DNA of 64,000 nucleotides, taken from NCBI GenBank assembly GCA_017983675.1, contig JAGOAZ010000002.1, positions 166,608 through 230,607 of the forward strand. The letters run 5' to 3'. This DNA comes from Fluviicola sp. GTDB taxonomy: Bacteria; Bacteroidota; Bacteroidia; Flavobacteriales_D; Crocinitomicaceae. Position 1 is the first letter of the stretch. Each line of letters opens with the position of its first letter. The notes under the pieces were generated by a model, which saw only the letters and a program-made list of their open reading frames with translations, was not told the DNA's origin and did not search any database. The position numbers and the translations under genes were made by a program. Positions 46,187 through 56,561 of the stretch are shown in pieces.

Positions 46187-46212
46187 ATTTTATTTACCAT
46201 GGTATATAAAAT
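46187..46212. promoter_or_regulatory. 26-bp near-perfect palindrome, candidate operator
   Basis: The left half ATTTTATTTACCA (46187-46199) and right half TGGTATATAAAAT (46200-46212) are reverse complements at 12 of 13 positions, with a TACCATGGTA core. It lies just upstream of the -7 box where a -33 element would be, so a bound dimeric regulator would block transcription. Confidence 0.6.
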
Positions 46213-46221
46213 GATTGAAAC

Positions 46222-46245
46222 AAAAAAAGGAACCAAAGTCCCTTT
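46222..46245 (-). terminator. Terminator of the uppS-bamA-ompH operon
   Basis: On the minus strand AAAGGGAC pairs with GTTCCTTT (one G-U) around TTTG and is followed by a run of T. It lies 21 nt after the stop of the second ompH gene. Confidence 0.75.
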
Positions 46246-46266
46246 CAATTGTATGTCAAACGTTTA

Positions 46267-46785
46267 TTATTTTTTATTCGCTTCAGCGTCTAATTTCAAT
46301 AATTCAACGATTACTTCATTTGTAATATCCATTCCACCAGCTGAGAACAAGGTAGTTGACTCATCAATGACATAATTTAATTTTTTAGCAACTGAAATAT
46401 TGTTCACCGCTTTTTTAACTAAGTCCAATGTTTTTTTGTTCAATTCACCAGATAAAATTTGTAACTGTTGGTCAATTTCTTGCTGACGTTGTTCCAAATT
46501 TTGTTGCATGCGTTGGATTTTTTGTTGCTCGAATTGATCTACAGTTGGTGAGTAAGTAGCTTTTTTAGCCATGTATACTTGGTAAGTAGCTTGAACAGCG
46601 CTATCCATATCACGTAATTCTTTGATTCCGGCAGCTTCCAATTGGTTAATTTCTTTGATTGCTGCTTTACGTGATGGCATTGTATCCAATAACTTTTGAG
46701 AGTTAACGTGAGCAATTTTTGTTTGTGCGCTTGCAGAAGCGATAGCGCCCATTGCAATAACTAAAGCGAAAATTAGTTTTTTCAT
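46267..46785 (-). CDS. OmpH/Skp-family periplasmic chaperone (copy 2)
   Basis: This 172-residue protein has a signal peptide (MKKLIFALVIAMGAIASASA) and begins QTKIAHVNSQKLLDTMPSRK. A long coiled coil forms the Skp tentacles (FEQQKIQRMQQNLEQRQQEI), and the body strand LNYVIDESTTLFSAGG follows. Skp holds unfolded outer-membrane proteins for BamA. It is the second of two tandem copies downstream of bamA, with 32 nt between them. Confidence 0.92.
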   Translation of the reverse strand: MKKLIFALVIAMGAIASASAQTKIAHVNSQKLLDTMPSRKAAIKEINQLEAAGIKELRDMDSAVQATYQVYMAKKATYSPTVDQFEQQKIQRMQQNLEQRQQEIDQQLQILSGELNKKTLDLVKKAVNNISVAKKLNYVIDESTTLFSAGGMDITNEVIVELLKLDAEANKK

Positions 46786-46817
46786 TGTTGTTGTTTGTTT
46801 TTAGATATACTTGTTAT

Positions 46818-47333
46818 TTATTTTGAGGTCACCCCCAACTCTTTTAAAACCTCATTACTAAGGTCAAATTTACTGTCTGCAAATATAAGATTACTTTGAT
46901 TTGCTTTGTCGAAGATAAAACTATAATTTCTTTTTGAAGCAATTGTTTGCATTGCTTCGTAAATTTTATCTTGTATTGGCTTTATTAATTCTTGTCTTTT
47001 TTGGAAATAATCGCCACTTACGCCAAAGCGCGTCTTTTGCATTTGCATGGCTTCTGATTCCAGAGTTGCGATTTCTTCTTCACGTTTCTTTTTCTCGTCA
47101 GCGGGTAATAAATCTTCTTCCCGAAGAAAATTATTCTTTTTGATTTTAATTACTTCATAGCGTTCCTCTATTTCTTTGGTCCAACGTTCGGCTAATTTAT
47201 CCAAGCGCTCTTTTGCGTCCTTGTATTCTGGTAATTTGTTCAAAATGTATTCTGAATCAATAAAACCATACTTCTGAGCTGAACTGGCAAATGCTATGCC
47301 AAAAATCATTAATATGCCTAATAATACTTTCAT
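46818..47333 (-). CDS. OmpH/Skp-family periplasmic chaperone (copy 1)
   Basis: This 171-residue protein has a signal peptide (MKVLLGILMIFGIAFASSA) and starts QKYGFIDSEYILNKLPEYKD. The helical arms (ERLDKLAERWTKEIEERYEV) and the end strand YSFIFDKANQSNLIFAD are Skp-like. It lies 51 nt after bamA. A possible TATATTCG -7 box lies in that gap, so the two chaperones could also have an internal promoter. Confidence 0.92.
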   Translation of the reverse strand: MKVLLGILMIFGIAFASSAQKYGFIDSEYILNKLPEYKDAKERLDKLAERWTKEIEERYEVIKIKKNNFLREEDLLPADEKKKREEEIATLESEAMQMQKTRFGVSGDYFQKRQELIKPIQDKIYEAMQTIASKRNYSFIFDKANQSNLIFADSKFDLSNEVLKELGVTSK

Positions 47334-47384
47334 TGCGTGTTAAATCAAATCTATGGAACGACGAATATACAATATTTATTGTGA

Positions 47385-49940
47385 TTACAATTCCCCTAAA
47401 TTCATACCAATCGTAAAACTAAATTTACCATAGTATCCTTTTTGGTCAATCATCTTATCCGATTCTAAACCATATCCAGATGAATGTGGGTCTAATTTAT
47501 CGAACCCAAATCCGTAATCCAATCCAAGCATTCCAAACATTGGTAAGAAAATACGGATACCCATACCTGCAGCGCGTTTCACATTAAACGGATTGAATTT
47601 ACGGAAATCTGTAAAGGTATTTCCTGCTTCAGCAAATGCTAGCACAAAGAAGGTCGCTTGTGGGTTTAACGAAATTGGATAACGTAATTCCATTGCATAT
47701 TTGGCTATCAAAGGATCTCCACCAGAAGTTGAAAGCGAATTATCATCGTATCCTCTCAAGGCAATGATTTCACGTCCATTAAATTGATTAGCTCCCGATA
47801 AACCACTTCCTCCTAATGTAAATCGTTCAAATGGTGTTAAGCCTTTAGCACTGTTGTAAGAGCCCATCAAACCAAAACCAAAACGCGGAGAAATGACTAA
47901 TTTTTTATCTTTTGTCAATGGGAAATAAAATTCACCGGTTAATTTCAATTTAAAATATTCTAAATAACGGTATTGATCTTGTGAAGTAGCATAACTGTCA
48001 GGTTTATTATCTATCAATGAATAGGGAAGTGTTGCTTTTGCTGTAAATGATAACTTAGATCCTTCTGCGGGATAAATTGGTGAATTTATTGAATTGCGTT
48101 GTAATGAATATTTCAACGCCATATCATTGGCATATCCATTTGAAAAATTCGGGAATAATTGTGGATAGTTTTGCACATCGTAATACTGATACGAAAGTTC
48201 GTAGTATGCACTGAAATAATCATCTGGGAATTTTTTACGTCTACCCAAACCAATACCAGCACCAGTTATTCCAATTCCTTTGAAGTTTGGATCTGTTTTC
48301 CGCAACGTTCCTGTAAGAGACGAGGAGTTGTGAATCACATAAAAAGTCAATGAATTAGGCTTTTTACCACCCATCCAAGGCTCTGTAAACGAAAAATTAT
48401 ATCCTTGGTAATACCGACCATTTGTTTGTGCTCGTATTGATAAACGTTGTCCATCTCCTGTTGGTAATGGTGACCACGCTTCTTTTTTAAAGGTGTTTTT
48501 CAACGAGAAATTACTAAAAGTTAATCCCAATGTACCAATGACACGTCCTGCACCGTAACCACCAGATAATTCAATTTGATCGGCAGATTTTTCCTCCACG
48601 GTATATTCAATGTCAACCGTTCCATCTTGTGGATTTGGAATAGGTAACACTTGGAAGCCTTGCTCGTTGAAATATCCTAATTGCGCTAATTCACGCTGTG
48701 TACGAATGATGTCGTTTTTACTGAACAAATCACCCGGTTTTGTGCGGATTTCACGTCGGATAACGTGTTCATTTGTTTTTGTATTTCCTTTGATGATGAT
48801 GTTGCGTACACGTGCTTCTTTTCCTTCAATGATACGCATTTCATAATTGATGTGGTTATTGGTAACACCCGTCTCGATTGCTTGAATATTGAAGAACAAA
48901 TAACCACGATCCATGTACAACGAGGAAATATCTCTTCCATCTTGACTTTGGTTCAAGCGTTGATCGAGTAAGGGTTTGTTGTAAATATCATCGTATTTAA
49001 TTCCGAAGACAGTGTCCAACATCCCATTGGAAAATTTGGTATTCCCTAACCAGTTTATTGTACCAAAGTAATATTTTTCGCCTTCAGCAAATTTCAAGTA
49101 AATACCCATGTGTTTATCATCAATTTGATAAATGGAATCTTTTATAATTGCTACATCACGTAAACCTGTCCCTTTTAATTTATTCAAAATAGCTTCTTTG
49201 TCACGCTCATAAGCGGTCGTATTGTATTTTGAACGTTTGTAAAAGCGCCACCACGATTTTTGTTTCGTGTCTTTCATGGCTGCTTTTAATTTCCATTGCG
49301 GTAAGCTGCTTGCTCCGTCTAAAATAATTTCTTTGATTTTGACTTTTTCTCCTTTGTTGATGTCGATGATAAAAATTTCAGAATTATTAATTAATGTATC
49401 AAGGACGCGTGTTATCGCCACTTTCACATTTGTATAACCTTTTTCTCTGAAATATCCTTTGATTTTATTTTGTGTTGTAAAGATGAGGTTTTCAGTGATT
49501 GTTTTCCCGGATGATAATTTGATTTCTTCCCGCACTTTGTCTACTTCCCGACGCGTAACGCCTTTGAATTTCATGCGCGATAATTTGGGGCGAGGCGTTA
49601 ATTTAATGACCAAGTAAACTACACCAGCAAATTCTTTTTCTGCTTCAATCTCTACCGACGAAAACAAACCTTCATCCCATAGATTTTTTATCGCTTGGCT
49701 AATTTGATCGCTTGGTAAAGTTATTGGCTGACCTTGACGCAAACCTGCAATTAATTTGATGGCTTGATGGTCAAAATTATCCGCACCTTCGACCCGAACA
49801 CCACCTAACTCATATTTTTGAGGAGTAGCATAATTAAAATTGAGTGTTGCACCAATTGTTGTTGCTTTTGTCAACGTGTCTTGTTGTGCAAAACCAGCTA
49901 ACCCAACAAAAAGGAAAAGTAGTGAAAGAAATTTATTCAT
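47385..49940 (-). CDS. bamA: BamA outer-membrane protein assembly factor
   Basis: This 851-residue Omp85 protein inserts beta-barrels into the outer membrane. The start at 49940 gives a signal peptide (MNKFLSLLFLFVGLAGFAQ). An upstream in-frame start would overlap uppS and is unlikely. The N-terminal half has POTRA domains (for example ELGGVRVEGADNF, RMKFKGVTRREVDKV and RNIIIKGNTKTNEHVIRREI). The barrel half has the family's LRGYDDNSL motif (lid loop, VRGF-like) and ends FSFTIGMNLGEL. It starts 4 nt after uppS and is followed by two skp genes, a conserved order in this phylum. Confidence 0.95.
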   Translation of the reverse strand: MNKFLSLLFLFVGLAGFAQQDTLTKATTIGATLNFNYATPQKYELGGVRVEGADNFDHQAIKLIAGLRQGQPITLPSDQISQAIKNLWDEGLFSSVEIEAEKEFAGVVYLVIKLTPRPKLSRMKFKGVTRREVDKVREEIKLSSGKTITENLIFTTQNKIKGYFREKGYTNVKVAITRVLDTLINNSEIFIIDINKGEKVKIKEIILDGASSLPQWKLKAAMKDTKQKSWWRFYKRSKYNTTAYERDKEAILNKLKGTGLRDVAIIKDSIYQIDDKHMGIYLKFAEGEKYYFGTINWLGNTKFSNGMLDTVFGIKYDDIYNKPLLDQRLNQSQDGRDISSLYMDRGYLFFNIQAIETGVTNNHINYEMRIIEGKEARVRNIIIKGNTKTNEHVIRREIRTKPGDLFSKNDIIRTQRELAQLGYFNEQGFQVLPIPNPQDGTVDIEYTVEEKSADQIELSGGYGAGRVIGTLGLTFSNFSLKNTFKKEAWSPLPTGDGQRLSIRAQTNGRYYQGYNFSFTEPWMGGKKPNSLTFYVIHNSSSLTGTLRKTDPNFKGIGITGAGIGLGRRKKFPDDYFSAYYELSYQYYDVQNYPQLFPNFSNGYANDMALKYSLQRNSINSPIYPAEGSKLSFTAKATLPYSLIDNKPDSYATSQDQYRYLEYFKLKLTGEFYFPLTKDKKLVISPRFGFGLMGSYNSAKGLTPFERFTLGGSGLSGANQFNGREIIALRGYDDNSLSTSGGDPLIAKYAMELRYPISLNPQATFFVLAFAEAGNTFTDFRKFNPFNVKRAAGMGIRIFLPMFGMLGLDYGFGFDKLDPHSSGYGLESDKMIDQKGYYGKFSFTIGMNLGEL

Positions 49941-49944
49941 AAAA

Positions 49945-50682
49945 TTATAATTGTTCTGATACCATTCCGAAGCGACGCTCCCGTGATTGATAATCGAGTA
50001 CTGCTTTGTATAAATCCTCTTCTTTGAAATCGGGCCAAAGAACAGGTGTGAAATGAAATTCGGTGTAGGCACTTTGCCACAACAAGAAATTACTTAAGCG
50101 GTGTTCACCACTTGTACGAATTAATAATTCGGGATCGGGAATATCAGCAGTGTTCAAATGCGCATTGATCAATTCGTCGGTGATTTCTTCTGAATGAATT
50201 TCATTTGATTTCACTTTTTCACTAATCGTTTTGATTGCATTTCTAATTTCCCACCGTGAGCTATAGTTCAAGGCGATGATTAGTTGAATGTCATTGTTGT
50301 GACTGGTTGCATCAATTGCTTTTTGTAATTCAGCTTGACAGTCTTCAGGTAATCCATCGGTATCACCAATACTTGTTAAGCGAACGCCATTTGCATTCAA
50401 TTCATTGACTTCATTTGAAATGGTGTAGACGAGTAAATTCATCAATCCATCGATTTCGTATTGCGGGCGATTCCAATTCTCCGTTGAAAAAGCGTAAATC
50501 GTCAAATATTTAACACCAATTTGCTTGGCAGCACTTAATGCTGCGCGAACTGATTCAACACCAATAGAGTGTCCGTATAATCGTTCGTGACCTTGTTGCT
50601 TCGCCCATCTTCCATTACCATCCATGATGATTGCAATGTGATTGGGCGTATTCTCCTTATTTACTTTCTCTAGATAATTCAT
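49945..50682 (-). CDS. uppS: Undecaprenyl diphosphate synthase (cis-prenyltransferase)
   Basis: This 245-residue enzyme makes the C55 lipid carrier for cell-wall synthesis. HIAIIMDGNGRWAKQQG carries the Mg2+-binding Asp21, and YLTIYAFSTENWNRP, LIIALNYSSRWEI and DPELLIRTSGEHRLSNFLLW complete the family motifs. It heads the uppS-bamA-ompH-ompH run. A box one base off consensus (TAACTTCG, 50693-50700) lies about 10 nt before the ATG. Confidence 0.96.
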   Translation of the reverse strand: MNYLEKVNKENTPNHIAIIMDGNGRWAKQQGHERLYGHSIGVESVRAALSAAKQIGVKYLTIYAFSTENWNRPQYEIDGLMNLLVYTISNEVNELNANGVRLTSIGDTDGLPEDCQAELQKAIDATSHNNDIQLIIALNYSSRWEIRNAIKTISEKVKSNEIHSEEITDELINAHLNTADIPDPELLIRTSGEHRLSNFLLWQSAYTEFHFTPVLWPDFKEEDLYKAVLDYQSRERRFGMVSEQL

Positions 50683-50754
50683 ATTATAATAACGAAGTTA
50701 ATCAAAGAATCGTTTATTTCAGTGTATTTTAATATTTTCTAACAGTCATTAACA

Positions 50755-50785
50755 AAAAGAGGGATGCGTTAACATCCCTCTTTTG
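50755..50785 (-). terminator. Terminator after atpDC
   Basis: AAAAGAGGGATG and CATCCCTCTTTTT arms with a short loop lie 19 nt after the atpC stop on the minus strand and run into a T-tract. Confidence 0.88.
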
Positions 50786-50803
50786 TCGTTTTATGTGATC
50801 GTA

Positions 50804-51091
50804 TTATTCAGCTAATACGATAATTTTATTGTTTTGCAATTCCATCACACCACCTTTAATCGCTACTTTGATCACTTTACCGCCATTTTCAGCTGTAATG
50901 TTCTTTGTAGTTTTAGTTGTTTCATGAAAAGCCTCCACCAAATCAACTTTCACAGTTCCAGCAGCTAATGCTGAAATGATAGGCGCGTGACCATTCAATA
51001 CTTGAAAAGACCCGTCTAATCCTGGAAATTGAACCGCAGTAGCTTCACCTGAGAAGATGCGTGTTTCTGGAGTGATGATTTCTAATTGCAT
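50804..51091 (-). CDS. atpC: ATP synthase F1 subunit epsilon
   Basis: This 95-residue protein has the epsilon beta-sandwich (MQLEIITPETRIFSGEATAV, FQVLNGHAPIISALAAG). It lacks the C-terminal helical hairpin that inhibits the enzyme in many bacteria and ends at GVMELQNNKIIVLAE. Truncated epsilon is common in Bacteroidota. It follows atpD by 17 nt. Confidence 0.93.
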   Translation of the reverse strand: MQLEIITPETRIFSGEATAVQFPGLDGSFQVLNGHAPIISALAAGTVKVDLVEAFHETTKTTKNITAENGGKVIKVAIKGGVMELQNNKIIVLAE

Positions 51092-51108
51092 GTTGTGTCT
51101 TTTAAAAA

Positions 51109-52677
<1,569 letters not shown>

Positions 52678-52718
52678 CGATTTTCTGAAAAAACAATTTT
52701 TAAGTTGTTTATCAAAAA

Positions 52719-52746
52719 AAAAGCCCCTCTAAAAAGAAGGGCTTTT
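52719..52746 (-). terminator. Terminator of the TonB-paralogue gene
   Basis: AAAAGCCC and GGGCTTTT arms on either side of about 12 nt, followed on the minus strand by a long T-run. It lies just after the TonB gene that ends at 52753 and insulates atpDC. Confidence 0.85.
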
Positions 52747-52752
52747 AGTGAT

Positions 52753-53646
52753 TTAATAATCGTTTTTGATTGTGATGGGGAAGTTGTAATAACTTTTAAC
52801 AGGCGCATTATTTATTTTGCCAGGTTTCCATTTTGGCATGGAAGCAATAACTGCTATCGCTGCTGCTTCACATCCTTCACAGTCGCCTTTTTTGCTCGCT
52901 ACTCGAATTCCTGATATCGATCCATCAACATCTACTACAAAACGCATGTATATTTTCGCACCTCCTGTAATTCCTGATATGTCGATTGTTCGTTCAACGT
53001 ATTTTCTCATGGCATTAATTCCGCCTGGAAATTCAGCAACTACCTCTGGGAATGTTGTCGGTTCTACAGTAGTTGTTCCTCCTCCAGAAACGCTAACAGA
53101 ATCTGATGTTCCACCTGGAGAACCAAAAGTAGTTCCTCCAATCACCGTGCTTGTGCCAGCGGGGATTTTCGGATCGCCAATCATCGGATCTTCTTCGCCA
53201 TTTTGTTTCACAATCGGCGCGATAAATGCAATAGTTGTTGCAGGATTTCCAGCTGCGCCTTCTGAAATTGTTGTTTCCGGTTTTTCAATTGTTGTTGTTT
53301 TCACTGGTTCCTCTTTTTTTTCTGGAATCGTTTTTTCAGTTAAAGGAAATAAATCAATGATTGTCGTTTTTTCTGTTGTTTTAACTGCTGGTACATGCAT
53401 TTTTCGAACAACCGCTATTGTTGTCGCAGAAATTCCTCCAATGCCCACAATAAAACCAATCATGATCAAAATGATGCGGTTGTTGTAGTTCTTTCTGATT
53501 TCATACGCACCATACGATTTGTTTCTATTTTCAAAAACAGCATCGTTACGTGTTTCGGATGTAATGAATTGCCAGTTTTTTGATTGGTAGTATTCAATGA
53601 TTGAATAACTAGCAATGATTCCCATGATAATAAATAAAGCTAACAT
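52753..53646 (-). CDS. TonB-family energy transducer (paralogue)
   Basis: This 297-residue protein has an N-terminal membrane helix (MLALFIIMGIIASYSIIEYY), the motif FENRNKSYGAYEIRKNYNNR, and a second helix (IILIMIGFIVGIGGISATTI). A Pro/Lys/Glu/Thr-rich periplasmic spacer follows. The TonB C-terminal domain begins at EFPGGINAMRKYVERT and contains CEGC and SMPKWKPGKINN. It is closely similar to the TonB at 58.1 kb. It stands alone, apart from the exbB operon, behind an unusual nested inverted repeat. Confidence 0.88.
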   Translation of the reverse strand: MLALFIIMGIIASYSIIEYYQSKNWQFITSETRNDAVFENRNKSYGAYEIRKNYNNRIILIMIGFIVGIGGISATTIAVVRKMHVPAVKTTEKTTIIDLFPLTEKTIPEKKEEPVKTTTIEKPETTISEGAAGNPATTIAFIAPIVKQNGEEDPMIGDPKIPAGTSTVIGGTTFGSPGGTSDSVSVSGGGTTTVEPTTFPEVVAEFPGGINAMRKYVERTIDISGITGGAKIYMRFVVDVDGSISGIRVASKKGDCEGCEAAAIAVIASMPKWKPGKINNAPVKSYYNFPITIKNDY

Positions 53647-53649
53647 GAC

Positions 53650-53706
53650 ATTGGGTTTTAAATTGTTACTATTTACTCAAGCCTTTGCTTGAACTGATAA
53701 CCCAAT
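53650..53706. promoter_or_regulatory. Nested inverted repeats upstream of the lone TonB gene
   Basis: Outer arms ATTGGGTT (53650-53657) and AACCCAAT (53699-53706) enclose inner arms TCAAGC (53677-53682) and GCTTGA (53687-53692) with a CTTT loop. The structure begins 3 nt before the ATG at 53646, so it could fold in the mRNA leader or bind a regulator. Confidence 0.45.
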
Positions 53707-53814
53707 TTAGTGTTTTATCTCATTGCTTTTTTTAAAATAACTTCATTGGTAGCATTGATTGATTCTTATACTTCCTTACTTGATTGATGTGTAAACGAAA
53801 ACGATTTATAACAA

Positions 53815-53842
53815 AAAAAGCTGCCTTTTCAGACAGCTTATA
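53815..53842 (-). terminator. Terminator of the T9SS cargo gene
   Basis: On the minus strand AAGCTGTC...GGCAGCTT arms are followed by a T-run. It lies about 20 nt after the stop at 53862. Confidence 0.78.
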
Positions 53843-53861
53843 TTTCTTATAACTTGAATCG

Positions 53862-54743
53862 TTAGTGTTGCACAACTATTTTCACCAGTTGGTCACCTTG
53901 TTGTAAATAATACAAACCATTGCTCAAGTGCGCAACAGTTACAGGTGTTGGACTGTTAGGTGTAACCACAATTCGTTCAACGATTTTCCCCATTGCATCT
54001 GTTAAGTTAATTTCCCCTGCTGTTTTTGCTTGAATAGTCATGTTATCACTAGCAGGATTCGGGTAAACTTGAAACGCTTGTAATGCTAATTCATTCAAAC
54101 TATTGGTATTGTTGTAAACAAAAGAAATATCGTCAACAAACAATTCGGTATTGACAGCAGGAACTTGCCCAGCGCTTGATAAGATCATCAAAGAAAGCGT
54201 ATCAGGTGTGTCGGTAGTGAAGTAAGTGAATTCAGCAGATTGACGGGTGTAAACGCTTGTATTCGTTCCGGAGAAAATAGTTGCAGTTGCAATATCATCT
54301 CTCATTCCCAAAGCAACATTCCATTTGGTCAACGTTGCAATAATCAAAAATTGATCGTCGGTGCTAGGGGAGTTGTATTTGGTCCACGCCACAAGCGTAT
54401 CGGGCATACCCGTAAACGGAACGCCTTCGTTTGTTGTTTGCGAAATAATGTCTAAAGTTCCTAGAAACGCAATCCCAGGAATTGTGTCGATAACATTGTC
54501 GCCATCAAAGTCTGCACCAACTGTTTTGAGCTTAGCTGCATACGTGCCTGAATGTGCGCTTGTCGATTTAGTAACTGTTGTAGGAACACCTAGTGCTATC
54601 GCTGGATTTAAGGTTGCCCAACCAGTTGGTTCTTCGTAAATAAAGCTATTTGTCCATGTTTCAAAACCTGCATTTGTTATTGTTTGTTGTGCTTTTGCAG
54701 TTAGACTGAATGCGATAACGCTAAATAGTACTATTTTTTTCAT
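53862..54743 (-). CDS. Secreted protein with T9SS type A sorting domain
   Basis: This 293-residue protein has a signal peptide (MKKIVLFSVIAFSLTAKAQ) and begins QTITNAGFETWTNSFIYEEP, a carbohydrate-binding-like beta-sandwich start. The central part (to about residue 215) is beta rich with a Cys-poor, Thr-rich composition. The last 75 residues (LQAFQVYPNPASDNMTIQ..HLSNGLYYLQQGDQLVKIVV) are a typical T9SS sorting domain. It should be exported by the system that includes SprE. No enzymatic motif is seen. Confidence 0.88.
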   Translation of the reverse strand: MKKIVLFSVIAFSLTAKAQQTITNAGFETWTNSFIYEEPTGWATLNPAIALGVPTTVTKSTSAHSGTYAAKLKTVGADFDGDNVIDTIPGIAFLGTLDIISQTTNEGVPFTGMPDTLVAWTKYNSPSTDDQFLIIATLTKWNVALGMRDDIATATIFSGTNTSVYTRQSAEFTYFTTDTPDTLSLMILSSAGQVPAVNTELFVDDISFVYNNTNSLNELALQAFQVYPNPASDNMTIQAKTAGEINLTDAMGKIVERIVVTPNSPTPVTVAHLSNGLYYLQQGDQLVKIVVQH

Positions 54744-54790
54744 TGGTTTTTAATTTTGAGTAAGACTAATTTGTAAAAAAAAAGTTACAA

Positions 54791-54816
54791 AAAAGGCCAG
54801 CGTTAACTGACCTTAT
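54791..54816 (-). terminator. Terminator of the exbB-to-TPR operon
   Basis: On the minus strand AAGGTCAG and CTGGCCTT arms (one T-G pair) are followed by TTTTTT. It lies 7 nt after the TPR gene. Confidence 0.75.
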
Positions 54817-54822
54817 TTTTAT

Positions 54823-56451
54823 TTATAATTTACCAAATGGTGAATCAAAGAATGCTTTTGCTTGTTTGTCATTCGGATCTAGTGTGCGTACTCTATTCCA
54901 ATTTTCAATTGCTTTTTCTTTGTTTTTCTCCGTAGAGTTTACGTAGTAATCACCTAAGTATTTAGATGCTTCCATGATGTTGTTTTTTTGAGCAGGATTG
55001 GTTAAATCTTCCGGCTTCAATTTGTTGATGAATGCTTCGTAGTGAACTTTCGATAACCAAAGTTTGTTTTTAGGATCTTCTAATTTGAAGTTTGCACGTG
55101 CTCTCCAAAAATATGCACCTAAAAAGTTTGGAGCTATTCGATTTACTTGAGCAAAATTACTGTCTGCTAACACATAGTTTGGTGTTTTGGAAAAGTAGTA
55201 AGCACGACCTAAATCAAACAATTCGTTTACATCCATTTTTTCTGGAGCAAGCGCTTGTTTTTTGGTATAGTATTCAATTGCTTTGTCGTTGTTTTTCGCT
55301 TTGTAATAGATTTTAGCAATGCTTCCTAAATAATCAGTTGCATTTTTGGTGTCCAAACTCAACCCTTTTTCCAATTCAGCAACAGCCAAAGAATCTTTTC
55401 CTAATTTGTTTAAAATTTGACCACGGTATTTGTAATCCAATGCGATGATCTTGTCTTGCGTAGTTGTCGCAAAAAACGCGTTACTTGCAGTTAAAGCTGC
55501 CTGATAAATAGCAGTGTCGCTTTTTGTGTTTGTTTCGTACAATGCATAAGTTCGCATACGTTTTGTGTACAAATTCTCAAAACCTTTTGCGGTTAAATTG
55601 TCTAATTCAGGAAGTACGTCCGCATATTTTTTTGCTTCAAACATCGAAGAAGTGTAGCGGTACCGTGCCTCAACATTATCGTTTAATTCAATGTATTTTT
55701 TCCACAATTCGATTGCTTTGTTGTAACGGTCGAACAACACATTTAATTCCGCATTTGCAGCGTAAGCAGGAGCGTAAGTTGGATCCGCAGCTTGTGCAGC
55801 TTGGTATTCTTGGTTCGCTAAATCGTAGTTCCCAACTCCTTGGTAAATTTTTGCTTTACGCACAATGATGTTCGCAGCTTTTGGATTTAATGCCAATGCT
55901 TTGTTGTATTGTTCAGTTGCACTTGTTGCGTTTCCGGTACTTTGTGCTAATAAAATGTCTCCTAATAATACGATTGCATCGATGTTCTTTTCGTCCAATT
56001 TGATAGCAGATCTCAAGAACGATTCAGCAGTTGCTAAGTTTTTTAGCGGTGCTGTAAAGTATGTTTCACCAATGCGGTGAAAAACAAGTGCGTTTTTAGA
56101 TTTTGTTGCTTTGATTAAATCGCAGAACATTTTTCCTGCAATAGCGGTATCACCAGCAAAATAAAGTGCTTTTGCTGCAGCAATTTTCCCTAATTTATCT
56201 TCTGCATTTAATCCGCCAGCGCGTTTCCATTCAGCGATAGCAGCATCTTTTTCACCTACTGTTAAAAAGAAGTTTCCATAGAAAAAAGCGTATTCAACAT
56301 TCGTTGGATTTGCTTTCACTAAATTTTGAAAATCAGCGCGTGCTAATTCAAAGCGCTCGTTCTCGGTTTTCTTCAAGGCTTCTTGAAGCGTTTGAGCTTG
56401 TAAACTAATTCCTGCTAGGAGGAAACATGCGAAAAGTTGTATCTTTTTCAT
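54823..56451 (-). CDS. Secreted TPR-repeat protein
   Basis: This 542-residue protein has a signal peptide (MKKIQLFACFLLAGISLQAQ) and about ten tetratricopeptide repeats. Examples are FARADFQNLVKANPTNVEYA-like helix pairs, YDLANQEYQAAQAADPTYAP, AVAELEKGLSLDTKNAT and KAIEYYTKKQALAPEK. TPRs scaffold protein complexes in the periplasm. The chosen ATG at 56451 fits the signal peptide; an upstream in-frame start lengthens it without need. It is the last gene of a Ton motor operon, about 110 nt after the short TonB gene. Confidence 0.87.
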   Translation of the reverse strand: MKKIQLFACFLLAGISLQAQTLQEALKKTENERFELARADFQNLVKANPTNVEYAFFYGNFFLTVGEKDAAIAEWKRAGGLNAEDKLGKIAAAKALYFAGDTAIAGKMFCDLIKATKSKNALVFHRIGETYFTAPLKNLATAESFLRSAIKLDEKNIDAIVLLGDILLAQSTGNATSATEQYNKALALNPKAANIIVRKAKIYQGVGNYDLANQEYQAAQAADPTYAPAYAANAELNVLFDRYNKAIELWKKYIELNDNVEARYRYTSSMFEAKKYADVLPELDNLTAKGFENLYTKRMRTYALYETNTKSDTAIYQAALTASNAFFATTTQDKIIALDYKYRGQILNKLGKDSLAVAELEKGLSLDTKNATDYLGSIAKIYYKAKNNDKAIEYYTKKQALAPEKMDVNELFDLGRAYYFSKTPNYVLADSNFAQVNRIAPNFLGAYFWRARANFKLEDPKNKLWLSKVHYEAFINKLKPEDLTNPAQKNNIMEASKYLGDYYVNSTEKNKEKAIENWNRVRTLDPNDKQAKAFFDSPFGKL

Positions 56452-56467
56452 AATTTTTAATCTATTC

Positions 56468-56486
56468 AATTGATGGTATATCAATT
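56468..56486. repeat. Inverted repeat upstream of the TPR gene
   Basis: AATTGAT (56468-56474) and ATCAATT (56480-56486) are perfect 7-bp arms around GGTAT, centred about 25 nt before the TPR gene. It could be an operator or an mRNA hairpin in the 110-nt gap that follows the short TonB gene. Confidence 0.4.
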
Positions 56487-56561
56487 TGCTTGCCAAACTT
56501 ACTATTTTCAAATAAATTTTGCTTTGTTCTTAATGATTATTTAACGTTTGAAATGAAATTA

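Noticed and set aside
52817..53488. Plus-strand ORF of 223 codons inside the TonB-paralogue gene
   Set aside because: It lies opposite a clear TonB-family protein, and its Val/Pro/Ser-rich product mirrors the repetitive spacer of that protein. No family match is seen.
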